From Bufo bufo (lineage: Eukaryota; Chordata; Amphibia; Anura; Bufonidae), in NCBI RefSeq assembly GCF_905171765.1, contig NC_053391.1, positions 194,132,559 to 194,196,558 of the forward strand: a DNA stretch of 64,000 nucleotides, written 5' to 3'. Positions 47,001 through 57,418 of the stretch are shown here, in pieces. The position numbers and the translations under genes are program-made. The notes under the pieces were generated by a model that was not told the origin of the DNA, did no database searches, and saw nothing but the letters and a program-made list of their open reading frames with translations. Numbering within the stretch: position 1 is the stretch's first letter; each line of letters starts with the position of its first letter.

Positions 47001-49650
47001 AGGCCAGATTCTCTGTTACGGGACCTCTCTCCTCTGCCTGGGTGCCTGGGCCTAAAAGTGTGACAGTGGCCTGTTCCAGTGGTGGGTGACGTGAAGCCTG
47101 ATTCTCTGCAATGACATGAAGACAGATTCTGCGCTGACATAAGGCCAGATTCTCTGTTACGGGACCTCTCTCCTCTGCCTGGGTGCCGGGGCCTAAATGT
47201 GTGACAGTGGCCTGTTCCAGTGGTGGGTGACGTGAAGCCTGATTCTCTGCTATGACATGAATACAGATTCTGCGCTGACATAAGGCCAGATTCTCTGTTA
47301 CGGGACCTCTCTCCTCTGCCTGGGTGCCTGGGCCTAAATGTGTGACAGTGGCCTGTTCCAGTGGTGGGTTACGTGAAGCCTGATTCTCTGCTATGACATG
47401 AAGACAGATTCTGCGCTGACATAAGGCCAGATTCTCTGTTACGGGACCTCTCTCCTCTGTCTGGGTGCCGGGGCCTAAATGTGTGACAGTGGCCTGTTCC
47501 AGTGGTGGGTGACGTGATGCCTGATTCTCTGCTATGACATGAAGACTGATTCTGCGCTGACATAAGGCCAGATTCTCTGTTACGGGACCTCTCTCCTCTG
47601 TCTGGGTGCCGGGGCCTAAATATGTGACAGTGGCCTGTTCCAGTGGTGGGTAACGTGAAGCCTGATTCTCTGCTATGACATGAAGACTGATTCTGCGCTG
47701 ACATAAGGCCAGATTCTCTGTTACGGGACCTCTCTCCTCTGTCTGGGTGCCGGGGCCTAATTGTGTGACAGTGGCCTGTTCCAGTGGTGGGTGACGTGAA
47801 GCCTGATTCTCTGCTATGACATGAAGACAGATTCTGTGCTGACATGAAGCCAGATTCTCTGTTACGCGACCTCTCTCCTCTGCCTGGGCCTAAATATGTG
47901 ACAGTGGCCTGTTCCAGTGGTGGGTGACGTGAAGCCTGATTCTCTGCTATGACATGAAGACAGATTCTGCGCTGACATAAGGCCAGATTCTCTGTTACGG
48001 GACCTCTCTCCTCTGCCTGGGTGCCGGGTCCTAAATGTGTGACAGTGGCCTGTTCCAGTGGTGGGTGACGTGAAGCCTGATTCTCTGCTATGACATGAAT
48101 ACAGATTCTGCGCTGACATAAGGCCAGATTCTCTGTTACGGGACCTCTCTCCTCTGCCTGGGTGCCTGGGCCTAAATGTGTGACAGTGGCCTGTTCCAGT
48201 GGTGGGTGACGTGAAGCCTGATTCTCTGCTATGACATGAAGACAGATTCTGCGCTGACATAAGGCCAGATTCTCTGTTACGGGAACTCTCTCTTCTGCCT
48301 GGGTGCTGGGGCCTAAATGTGTGACAGTGGCCTGTTCCAGTGGTGGGTGACGTGAAGCCTGATTCTCTGCTATGACATGAAGACAGATTCTGTGCTGACA
48401 TGAAGCCAGATTCTCTGTTACGCGACCTCTCTCCTCTGCCTGGGCCTAAATATGTGACAGTGGCCTGTTCCAGTGGTGGGTGACGTGAAGCCTGATTCTC
48501 TGCTATGACATGAAGACAGATTCTGCGCTGACATAATGCCAGATTCTCTGTTACGAGACCTCTCTCCTCTGCCTGGGTGCCGGGGCCTAAATGTGTGACA
48601 GTGGCCTGTTCCAGTGGTGGGTGACGTGAAGCCTGATTCTCTGCTATGACATGAATACAGATTCTGCGCTGACATAAGGCCAGATTCTCTGTTACGGGAC
48701 CTCTCTCCTCTGCCTGGGTGCCTGGGCCTAAATGTGTGACAGTGGCCTGTTCCAGTGGTGGGTGACGTGAAGCCTGATTCTCTGCTATGACATGAAGACA
48801 GATTCTGCGCTGACATAAGGCCAGATTCTCTGTTACGGGACCTCTCTCCTCTGTCTGGGTGCCGGGGCCTAAATGTGTGACAGTGGCCTGTTCCAGTGGT
48901 GGGTGACGTGAATCTTGATTCTCTGCTATGACATGAAGACAGATTCTGCGCTGACATAAGGCCAGATTCTCTGTTACGGGACCTCTCTCCTCTGCCTGGG
49001 TGCCTGGGCCTAAATGTGTGACAGTGGCCTGTTCCAGTGGTGGGTGACGTGAAGCCTGATTCTCTGCTATGACATGAAGACAGATTCTGCGCTGACATAA
49101 GGCCAGATTCTCTGTTACGGGACTACTCTCCTCTGCCTGGCTGCCGGGGCCTAAATGTGTGACAGTGGCCTGTTCCAGTGGTGGGTGACGTGAAGCCTGA
49201 TTCTCTGCTATGACATGAAGACAGATTCTGCGCTGACATAAGGCCAGATTCTCTGTTACGGGACCGCTCTCCTCTGTCTGGGTGCCGGGGCCTAAATGTG
49301 TGACAATGGCCTGTTCCAGTGGTGGGTGACGTGAAGCCTGATTCTCTGCTATGACATGAAGACAGATTCTGCGCTGACATAAGGCCAGATTCTCTGTTAC
49401 GGGACCTCTCCTCTGCCTCGGTGCCTGGGCCTAAATGTGTGACAGTGGCCTGTTCCAGTGGTGGGTGACGTGAAGCCTGATTCTCTGCTATGACATGAAG
49501 ACTGATTCTGCGCTGACATGAAGCCAGATTCTCTGCTATGGCATGAAGAGACTGATTCTCTGCTAACATGAAGCTAGATTCTTTGCTATGGCATGAAGAG
49601 ACTGATTCTCTGCTGACGTGAAGCCAGATTCTCTGCTATGGGACCTCTGT
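29073..49650. repeat. 141-bp satellite array inside the giant hAT
   Basis: About 145 head-to-tail units of 141 bp with landmarks GGGCCTAAATGTGTGACAGT, GGTGGGTGACGTGAAGCCTG and GACATGAAGACTGATTCTG. Each unit itself contains shorter related motifs (GATTCTCTGCTATGACATGA), and the last 150 bp before 49650 decay into these sub-repeats. Thirteen units are shortened by 8 bp and carry GTTACGCGACC in place of GTTACGGGACC. As 141 equals 3 x 47, two minus-strand frames stay open for up to 1727 codons with a 47-residue periodic product; no start context or domain supports a real protein. The array lies between the transposase stop and the 3' terminus, so it would be transcribed as 3' UTR. Confidence 0.97.
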
Positions 49651-49943
49651 CCAATTGATATTGGTTCATTTTTATTTTTTTAATTTTTATTTTGATTAAT
49701 TTTCCTATCCACATTTGTTTGCAGGGGATTTACCTACATGTTGCTGCCTTTTGCAACCCTCTAGCTCTTTCCTGGTCTGTTTTACAGCCTTTTTAGTGCC
49801 CAAAAGTTCGGGTCCCCATTGACTTCAATGGGGTTCGGGTTCGGGACGAAGTTCGGATCGGGTTCGGATCCCGAACCCGAACATTTCCGGGAAGTTCGGC
49901 CGAACTTCTCGAACCCGAACATCCAGGTGTTCGCTCAACTCTA
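49651..49943. other. 3' subterminal region of the giant hAT
   Basis: After the satellite come T-rich sequence and then inverted TTCGGGTTCGG/CCCGAACCCGAA motifs (49805-49925) leading to GTTCGCTCAACTCTA. It corresponds to 482-620 of copy 1 in reverse. Confidence 0.8.
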
Positions 49944-49951
49944 ATTATAAC

Positions 49952-51070
49952 CACTTTTTTCATCCTAGCACATATTTATTAACTGTAGAGTGGATTCCTG
50001 GATGTAGGTAAAGGTCCCCTTATTATAAATTCATTAGGATCTGGTGGGTCCAGGTTTGAATCCTGGGTTTATGACATGACCAAACAGAGACATGATCAAC
50101 CGTCTCTCAGTTTATTTAATGGGTCTATAACCTTATGACCCCATCTAACGTATATGATCCATAGTAACAGATATAGTGGCCATTTGTCCTATGGATCAAT
50201 GACCCTATGAATACATGCCAGTTTATATTTGCAATGGCAGTTCACTAGATAAAGGCAGTATACGAAAAGCCTTCATTAAGGCTGCTCGGACTCAGTGACC
50301 GTTGCCTATGTATCCACCTAGCTTCCTCCTGTAACAATTTCTGATCCAGATTCCCACTTCTTGGGCCTAACTTGATCCTTGCAAGTCCCCAGAATTTCAG
50401 GACTCCCAGATTGTTATTATGGACATAACATACATGTCTGTATAGGGACGTGTCCTTTTTTTGTATTTATAGCACTAATGTGACCTGAGATTTTTCTCCT
50501 TAGTTCCTGTAGGTTTAATTTTAAAGGTACAATTAAAGAATTAGAATTAGATTAAGAAACAGGATATTGCAGAAATATTGTATATAGGGACACTCACCAG
50601 ACTACCATGCACCTGAAGCTCTGCCGGCCCTCTACCTTCAAGCACCTTTATATATTACTGACAAAATAAATAAATATGGCTGGCTCACAGTATCATAAAG
50701 ACATTTAATAACCATTTAAAAAAAATATATTTGATCAAAACATCTCAACAATGCTATAGCAGCAATCAGACAATTTAATTTTTTTAATTATGTAATACTG
50801 TCACGGTCCCTTTAAAAATAATTACTTTTGGAGCAGATAAATAACGCAAAAAAAGGATATAAAAACTCTTATCATGTCATTTTAAGACACATCATTCCTG
50901 TAATCCAGTGAGGTTGAAATATATGGCTCTAGAGTCAGTTAAAAAAGATTGGAATGGAGAGGAGGTGACTTTATATCTAAAACGTCCAGTAGCGAAACAA
51001 GAAAAATCTTTGAGCCTCCGGATCTCAATTCAGAACTGGAGATCTTTGGATTTGTGTGATAGGGTGGTGG
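49952..51070. other. Intergenic DNA without genes
   Basis: No coding motif. Contains the inverted 37-bp match (50507-50543) to 21654-21690 and the interspersed repeat at 50636-50826. Confidence 0.5.
50636..50826 (-). repeat. Interspersed repeat, unidentified family, copy 1
   Basis: Inverted copy of 56152-56342. Shared landmarks on the minus strand: TTATTTTTAAAGGGACCG, ACAGTATTACATAAT, AGCATTGTTGAGATGT and GGTGCTTGAAG. Family not recognised. Confidence 0.75.
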
Positions 51071-51659
51071 GGCGGACACAGGGCTGGGACAAGGCCATTT
51101 GGTGCCCAGGGCGAAGATGGCAAACTGCGCCCCCCCCCCCCCCCCCCCCGTTTTTAAGAAAGAATCAATGTTGTTTCAAAACAAGAATATACTTAAAGCA
51201 ATAGAACAAAGGACTGTGGGACTTTGAAAGTCACAGACACTATAAAGTTCCCCCCCATCATCATGTGCCAGTATAAAGTCCCCCCCATAATCATGTGCCA
51301 GTTTTGTAATAAGCCCCCCCAATGTGCCAGTAACACTATTGTAAAAAAAAACAAAAAAAAAACACTTATACTTACCTAAGTGTCAGCGATGCGATGCAGC
51401 CTCTTCCTGTGTCCCACGCTGTAATGTAAGGCTCAGGCGGCACGATGACGTCATTGCGCCGGCCTCTGATAGGCTGCCGGCCTAGTGCCTGCAGCCAGGG
51501 GCGTACATAAAAATCACTGGGCCCCATAGCAGGAATCTAAATTGGGCCCCCATTCCCCTTTTATAGCCCCTCCCTTTGTTCCATGAACTATTCTTGCTGC
51601 TGCGTTTTATAATTTATGCCATCAGGGCCGGAATGGGATTACAAAACAGCCCTGGCACA

Positions 51660-52160
51660 CAAAAGAGGTATAATAGATGCAGATGTATATTATATACAGC
51701 AGTGTACAGTTATGTGAGGTACGCGGTATAATAGATGCAGTGTGTACAGGTATATAGTATATTCCCTAGTGTTCTGATATGTGAGGTACAGGGTATAATA
51801 GATGCAGTGTGTACAGGTATATAGTATATACAGCAGTGTACTGATATGTGAGGTACGGGGTATAATATATGCAGTGTATACAGTATATACAATAGTGTAA
51901 TATGTGAGGTACGAGGTATAATAGATGCAGTGTGTACAGGTATATAGTAAATACAGCAGTGTATTGACACCTCGTACCTCACATATCAGTACACTGCTGT
52001 ATATACTATATATCTGTACACACTGCATCTATTATACCTCGTACCTCACATATATAGTATATACAGAAGTGTACTGATATCTGTACACACAGCATCTATT
52101 ATACCTCATACCTCACATATCAGTGCACTGCGGTATATACTATATATCTGTACATATTGC
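51660..52160. repeat. Minisatellite in direct and inverted orientation
   Basis: Units of about 60-70 bp (GTGAGGTACGAGGTATAATA, GATGCAGTGTGTACAGGTAT, ATACAGCAGTGTACTGATAT) run forward from about 51668 to 51967 and then in reverse orientation from about 51968 to 52160. The turn forms a palindrome with 67-bp arms (51901-51967 and 51986-52052; three mismatches) around an 18-nt loop. Confidence 0.93.
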
Positions 52161-52187
52161 ATGTATAATACTGTGTAATATATGCAG

Positions 52188-52201
52188 TGTGTGTGCATGT
52201 A

Positions 52202-52235
<34 letters not shown>

Positions 52236-52236
52236 C
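52188..52236. repeat. GT/AT microsatellite
   Basis: GTGTGTGCATGTATGTGTGT followed by an AT run of about 13 repeats. Confidence 0.9.
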
Positions 52237-52520
52237 AGAGCAGTGTATTGATGTGACACATAGAAGGTATAATACTGTAGATGCAGTGTTTATAGAAATA
52301 TGTGGTCAGTTATGCATTATAGTCACTGTGAGGTACATGAGGTAGTGGTAACTGTCTGAAGTAGTATACATGAGTGAGCAATGAGTAAAAACAGGGCATG
52401 GAGGGGGGGGGGGGGTAAATGATGAAAAGTGGAGGACCTCCTCTTACCTCTCCATTCCAGTCTGTATGGATCAATACAGAGCTGCTTGTGAACTTTTAAT
52501 ACTTGCTGTTAGGGGTTGAA

Positions 52521-52740
52521 GGACCTGTGATGATGTCATCACAGGTCCTGGCAGATGTACCTTTGAAACCTAGGAACTACACCATTTTTGGTGCAGTTCC
52601 TTTGCTAGATTCTGCAGGACCTGTGATGTTGAAGATGATGTCATCACAGGTCCTGGCAGATGCACTGTTCTAACCTGGGAACTACACTTTACACTGTGCA
52701 GTTCCCTTACAGGACCTGTGATGACATCATCAAAGGTCAT
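52521..52740. repeat. 96-bp triplication with CRE-like palindromes
   Basis: Three units start with GGACCTGTGATG at about 52521, 52617 and 52713. The first is a near-perfect palindrome with 13-bp arms (GGACCTGTGATGA and its complement) around TG, containing TGATGTCA, similar to a CRE/ATF site. The second is split by a short insertion, and the third has TGACATCATCA with one changed arm base. Confidence 0.8.
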
Positions 52741-53138
52741 TTAGCTTTAGAAAGGTAAACAGGAGTAATTAGGGGGCGGGGCCTCTCCTCCACTTCGGTG
52801 CCTGCCTGCAGCCTATCAGAGGAAAGGGAAGGGACACGCCTCTCCCTCCCCTGCACCTCCGCTGGCACAGACAGTTTACAATGGAGATGAGCGCAATGGA
52901 AGCGCTCATCTCCCTGTGCCCGGCGGCGGCTGCTCACTTGGGGGGGGGGGTCATTTTAGTTGGGGGGGCACATGGGGGGGCACAGCATGATGTAGGGGGG
53001 GCCGTGGCCCCCTCTGGCCCCCCCCTGGCGACGCCACTGCTGCTGGCACTTCACCTGCGCCCCCCTCCTGTCCGCAAATGGTAGCGCCCAGGGCACCCGC
53101 TCCTTCGGCCCCTGCCTTGTACCGGCCCTGGGCGGACA

Positions 53139-53554
53139 GATCGGCAAGTCGGGCCAGGCTGTTTTTCCAGCTCCCTGACTTGCCCTGCGTTCTCCTCATC
53201 GCCCTTCTTAAACAACATGGAAAAGTAATATACCAGTAAGTGTATCTTGTATATTTCTATTCAAGTTCTCATTTGAATTCTTATTTATTTCTGTTTTGTT
53301 AATTTTTTTGTGAATTTTTGGGTATTTTGTACATATGTTTTATTATTCTTTATTTTTAATTTTTATTATTTATATAATTTTGTCTAAATGGATATGCAGC
53401 TAATTGTATCCGTATTGAATGTATTTGTATCCATATTTTTAACCCGATTTATTTTTTACTTCTTATTTTTATGAACATGGTATAGCATTTTTATTATTCC
53501 ACCTTGTGGGTCATTATGTATATGATTAACAATTAGTTGAAAAACCGCATAGTG
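53139..53554. other. AT-rich intergenic DNA
   Basis: T-rich and A-rich runs with no coding motif or recognisable element ends. Confidence 0.5.
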
Positions 53555-53934
53555 TGTATAACTAGTGATAAGCGGCATAGGCAATATTCATTTTCGTGAT
53601 ATTTAGCAAATTTTTTGCATAATATTCACAATAAATTAGCGAATTCTAGAATTTGTGATCTCCAGTCATTATTTTCGCGATTGCACAAATCGGCACTAAT
53701 GATGTGCCAATTTTTTGCTCAATACATGCCACTTCACATTTTATCAGGTCTGAGTAGATATTACTGATTGGTGCACTAAGTATTGTTGTGACATCACTGC
53801 ACTATGTCTGTAGCATGTATGGACAGCAGAGAAACAGTAATTATTATCACACTACCTAACACCTTGCACTGGAACCACATCGTGATCTAATATACACTAT
53901 CTCCCACTAACTATCTGTACTATATACACTGCCT

Positions 53935-54250
53935 GTCCAAAAAAAAAGTCACCACCAAAAAAAAAAAAAGCCTTCTGCAATGTCACAAGATTTATTTCCA
54001 TCCAGTGTTGCATTAATTTTTCACCAAGATCTTGCATTGATGATGGTAGAGTGTGACTGCTGCGCAAAGCCTTCTCCAGGACATCCCAAAGATTCTCAAT
54101 GGGATTAAGGTCTGGACTCTGTGGTGGCCAATCCATGTGTGAAAATGATATCTCATGCTCCCTGAAGCACTCTTTCACAATTTGAGCCCGATGAATCCTG
54201 GCATTGTCATCTTGGAATATAACCGTACCATCAGGGAAGAAAACATCCAT
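53935..54250 (-). pseudogene. Tc1 transposase C-terminal catalytic part
   Basis: Reads [14 protein letters not shown], then [20 protein letters not shown], which hold the second Asp and the Glu of the DDE triad. The frame runs without a stop into the inverted repeat, so the true end is uncertain. Upstream, between 54250 and 54600, the frame is destroyed. Confidence 0.85.
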
Positions 54251-54601
54251 TGATAGAATAACCTGGTCATTCAGTATGTTCAGTTAGTCAGCTGACCTCA
54301 TTCTTGGAGCACATACTGTTGCTGAACCTAGACCTGACCAACTGCAGCAACACCAGATCATAGCACTGCCCCACAGGCTTGTCCAGTAGGCACTAGGCAT
54401 GATGGGTGCATGATGGGTGCATCACTTCATCTCTTCTTACCCTGATGCGCCCATCACTCTGGAACAGGGTAAATCTGGACTCATCAGACCACATGACCTT
54501 CTTCCATTGTTCCAAAGTCCAATCTTTATGCTCCCTAGCAAATTAAAGTAAAGTTTTCTTACGGCTACACAGCTTTCCGGCCCCTATCCCTTGAGTTCCC
54601 T

Positions 54602-54964
54602 TCACAATGTGCATGTGGAAATGATCTTACTTTCACTATTAAACATAGCCCTGAGTTCTACTGTTGTGTTTCTTCGATTTGATTTCACCAAACGTTTAAG
54701 TGAACACCGATCACCATCATTCAGGATTTTTTTTCTGCCACATTTCTTCCTCGAATACGATGGGTCCCCACTATCCTTCCAGTCTTTAATAATGCATTGG
54801 AAAGTTCTGAACCCAATTTTAGTAGTTTCTGCAATCTCCTTAGAGGTTTTCTCTGCTTGATGCAATGCCAATGATTTGACCCTTCTCAAACAGACTAACA
54901 TCTTTTCCACGACTACAAGATATTTCTTTCGACATGGTTGTTTAAGACATGAGAAGCAACTCAT
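54602..54964 (-). pseudogene. Tc1 transposase N-terminal DNA-binding part
   Basis: Helix-turn-helix-like sequence (KTSKEIAETTKIGFRTFQ) followed by a basic linker (SRKKCGRKKIL) and a second helical segment (RCSLKRLVKSNRRNTTVELR). This is the paired-like domain that binds the inverted repeats. The frame ends at 54602, before the first catalytic Asp region. Confidence 0.85.
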
Positions 54965-56151
54965 TGCACCAGTTGGGGTTAAATAACTTATTGCCAGCTG
55001 ATAGATAATCGCCCATGCAGTAATTATCCAATAGGAGGCTCATAACTATTTGCTTAGTTAAATCCAGGTGGCGAATTATTTTTTGGACAGGCAGTGTATA
55101 TGAGCTAAGTAACTATCTAATGCAATTGGATAAGGAATAGGATCCAGATGAAAGCACAGAGCACAACAATGTCACTGCTCTCTCTCTCAGAACTGCAAAA
55201 AAAACAGCAGAAAATGGCTGCTGGGGAGTTTCTTACAGTATATAGTAAAGGGGTAGGCAACTTTCCTATTGGTTGCTAGGGATGTTGCTAAGCTTTGACA
55301 AAGATATTGCAGCCTTCTCATTGGCCCACAAGCAAGAAGGGAGGTTACTGATGAAAAAAAAATCTAGAATATTCGTGATTACGAATATATAGCACTATAT
55401 TCTACATCTTCGCAAATTCTCGAAGTGCCGATTTGCGCAATAAAAAATTGCGATTTAAATATTCGCGATCAACACTATGTATAACATACTAGCACTATAG
55501 ATACTGTCTGGTCCACGTTTTGTGAATGCCCAAATGATCCATACAAGAGTAACTAAAGGTCCCGATCAAACCATAACAATTTTTACCAATGAGGAAGAAA
55601 CTGTGTTTCTGAAACGCGTCTGATGTCTGGCGTGACAGCGATACTGTCTGAATTTACCATAAATATAATCTGGGGATACACTAATCATAACTCTAAAGAG
55701 AAAGCATTATCCGAAGTCCAGCAAGGGTAAGACCCAAGAGCGCATGCGTGAAGATACTGCGGCCGGCACAATCAAACAAGCGAGACGAATGCAGAAGAAC
55801 ACCGAGACTGGTAAGAGATATCTATCTCTCACTTATAGCAGCCTTTGCAAGTAAGCTTTTACCGGTAATATAAGAAGATCCCGATAAAATACCAACAGTT
55901 TTTGCCTAACTATTGTGTTAATCACTCATCAATAGTATAGCGTGACATTTATAAAACCTGTCAATAAAGGGAAGATTGCTGTGTGAACTGGCACCTTACA
56001 TAGCAATTCAGTGTGCAGCAAACTATAGCACCTAGCAATATACTGTATGCCTAGTAAAGGATGCAGTGGACTATTTGACCCAGTTATACACTATAAGAAT
56101 AAAGCCATAAGGACCGTCATCACGGATAATACATGCGTCAGCTCCGCATTT

Positions 56152-56342
56152 TATTATTTTTAAAGGGACCGCGACAGTATTACATAATCTTTGGCATTTT
56201 AGTTTTTTATGATTGCAATAGCATTGTTGAGATGTATTTATGAAATATATATATTTTTTTAACAGTTATTAAATATCTTTATGAAACTGTGAGACAGCCA
56301 TATTTGTATATTTTGTCAGTTATATATACAGGTGCTTGAAGA
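56152..56342 (+). repeat. Interspersed repeat, unidentified family, copy 2
   Basis: Inverted partner of 50636-50826 over about 190 bp, with moderate divergence. Confidence 0.75.
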
Positions 56343-56602
56343 AACAGGATAGGCTGCTCTAAAAAGATGTGTACTTAGGACACACTTAAAGATGTGTATG
56401 TTGGTTGAGCTGAGACTACTGCAGAAATAAAAATGTGTAAGGGAAAGCAAAGAATGCTGGATTAAAAAAAAAAATACCAAGCAGGAACCTGATGAAAACA
56501 AGAAGTTCTGTAAATGCTAGAGAAACTAGAGAAATGCATAGTAGCATAGATAAACACCCTACCTCCCCTCTCCTCTATTTTAAATATTGCATTTCCTTCT
56601 AG

Positions 56603-56642
<40 letters not shown>
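56603..56642. repeat. (AT)n microsatellite
   Basis: Uninterrupted AT run of about 19 repeats. Confidence 0.95.
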
Positions 56643-56643
<1 letters not shown>

Positions 56644-57418
56644 GGGGATGTGCTCACGGTAGGCTACGGTAGCGGCGGCAGTATTGAGGCAATCACAGAA
56701 TGTCTTTGTGATACACCGTGACTTTATTCACACCAAAGGCATAACAGGCAATGTGCAGACCACACAGGTGCATATCCACATAGTGCATAGAACAAAAGTT
56801 CTTTTATAGCAAATAAACAGCAGGTTTGAGTCACCTTGTTTCTGGACAGACCACACCGGTCTTGCAGACTTCTAGGCTACCTGCCTTTAGTGATGGACGA
56901 ACATCTGCCAGGACGGTTCGCGAATGCGATCAAATGTTCGCGAACCGCAAGTTCGCTCCTAGTCCCATTCATTTTAATGGCAGGCAAACCTGACAAACAT
57001 TCAGCTCATATTTGCAGCCAAGAAATAATTACTAGAACTGCACAAATTGGCCCACAACATGGACAGTGACATACCAGATGTATTATTGGAATTTGCGATC
57101 TCCATTAATTATTTTTTTCAATGCGAAATATCGGCAATATAATTTTCGCATACGCGCATGCGCAAATGCACTATACAGTACCCAAATTCACTATAAAGAA
57201 AGTATATTGGTATCTAATGCTTCAATCAGTTTTTTTGGGGGACGACTGGTATATCACACCAGTAGAAATGATTTGTCCCTCTATATACCTGCAGTATCGC
57301 AGCAGAACCGCACACAACTGCCGCACAATACAAATGCACTATAATATACTTTCTAACATAGAAAGTATATAATAATATTGTACAAGGAAGGCAAACCATT
57401 AGAATATACACTGCTCAA

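Larger units (their letters stand above)
21940..49943 (+). mobile_element. Giant hAT element (about 28 kb) carrying a satellite array
   Basis: The 5' end is TAGGGATGAGCGAACCCGAA and the 3' end GTTCGCTCAACTCTA is its imperfect inverted counterpart, as in copy 1. The interior holds, in order: TTCGGG-type subterminal repeats, a TATA-like promoter, a 78-bp array, a 296-bp array, a BED-type transposase frame, about 20.5 kb of a 141-bp satellite, and a 3' subterminal region. Related sequence at both ends indicates one element. A perfect target duplication next to the TAG end is missing; ATTATAA(G/C) at 21920-21927 and 49944-49951 is a candidate but leaves 12 extra bases on the left. Most hAT elements are 2.5-5 kb. 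Confidence 0.85.
51496..53039. mobile_element. Second non-autonomous hAT-like element nested in the first
   Basis: The left end CAGGGGCGTAC and right end GCGACGCCACTG are an imperfect inverted pair with adjacent GGGCCCC/GGGGGGCC-rich subterminal sequence. A clear target duplication was not found (CCTGCAGC against CTGCTGGC), so the boundary is tentative. It holds the palindromic array, the CRE-like palindromes and a G run near 52940. Confidence 0.5.
51079..53130. mobile_element. Non-autonomous hAT element (outer)
   Basis: It begins CAGGGCTGGGACAAGGC and ends GCCTTGTACCGGCCCTG, an inverted pair, flanked by the perfect 8-bp duplication GGCGGACA at 51071-51078 and 53131-53138. CAGGG-type ends and 8-bp duplications are typical of hAT elements. 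No transposase is present. Poly-C at about 51127-51150. Confidence 0.85.
53927..55096 (-). mobile_element. Tc1/mariner element 1 (decayed)
   Basis: Inverted ends CACTGCCTGTCCAAAAAA and TTTTTTGGACAGGCAGTG are each flanked by TA (53925-53926 and 55097-55098), the Tc1/mariner target duplication. About 1.17 kb. Contains two separated pieces of a minus-strand transposase. Confidence 0.92.
53563..55477. mobile_element. hAT-type MITE containing a Tc1/mariner
   Basis: Ends TAGTGATAAGCGGC and GATCAACACTA are flanked by the perfect 8-bp duplication TGTATAAC (53555-53562 and 55478-55485). The interior has ATTCGCGA-type sequence as in 18844-19395. The MITE proper is about 745 bp; the rest is the Tc1 insertion. 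Confidence 0.88.
55486..56879. other. Intergenic DNA with repeat relics
   Basis: No coding motif. Near 55585-55625 the sequence GAGGAAGAAACTGTG...GAAACGCGTC resembles a motif often seen in dispersed repeats of frogs; family not named. Includes the repeat at 56152-56342 and the AT microsatellite. Confidence 0.45.

Noticed and set aside
29201..49569. Very long minus-strand frames (up to 1727 codons) with a 47-residue periodic protein
   Set aside because: The satellite unit is 141 bp, a multiple of three, and lacks stops in two minus-strand frames. Both frames are equally open, breaks coincide with units whose length changes by a number not divisible by three, and no start context or domain is seen. 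Treated as a tandem-repeat artefact.
29073..49650. CRISPR-like array
   Set aside because: Units are contiguous head-to-tail copies without unique spacers, in eukaryotic transposon DNA.
50048..50068. Pol III B-box-like GGTTTGAATCC
   Set aside because: No A box or tRNA-like body upstream and no A-rich tail downstream; not supported as a SINE.
51690..52028. Tyr/Ile/Thr-rich frames on the minus strand
   Set aside because: They come from the inverted minisatellite and have no domain.
55585..55640. Hammerhead-ribozyme-like pieces (GAAACGCGTCTGATG)
   Set aside because: The core order and the CUGAUGA box are not met, and no three-stem arrangement is visible.
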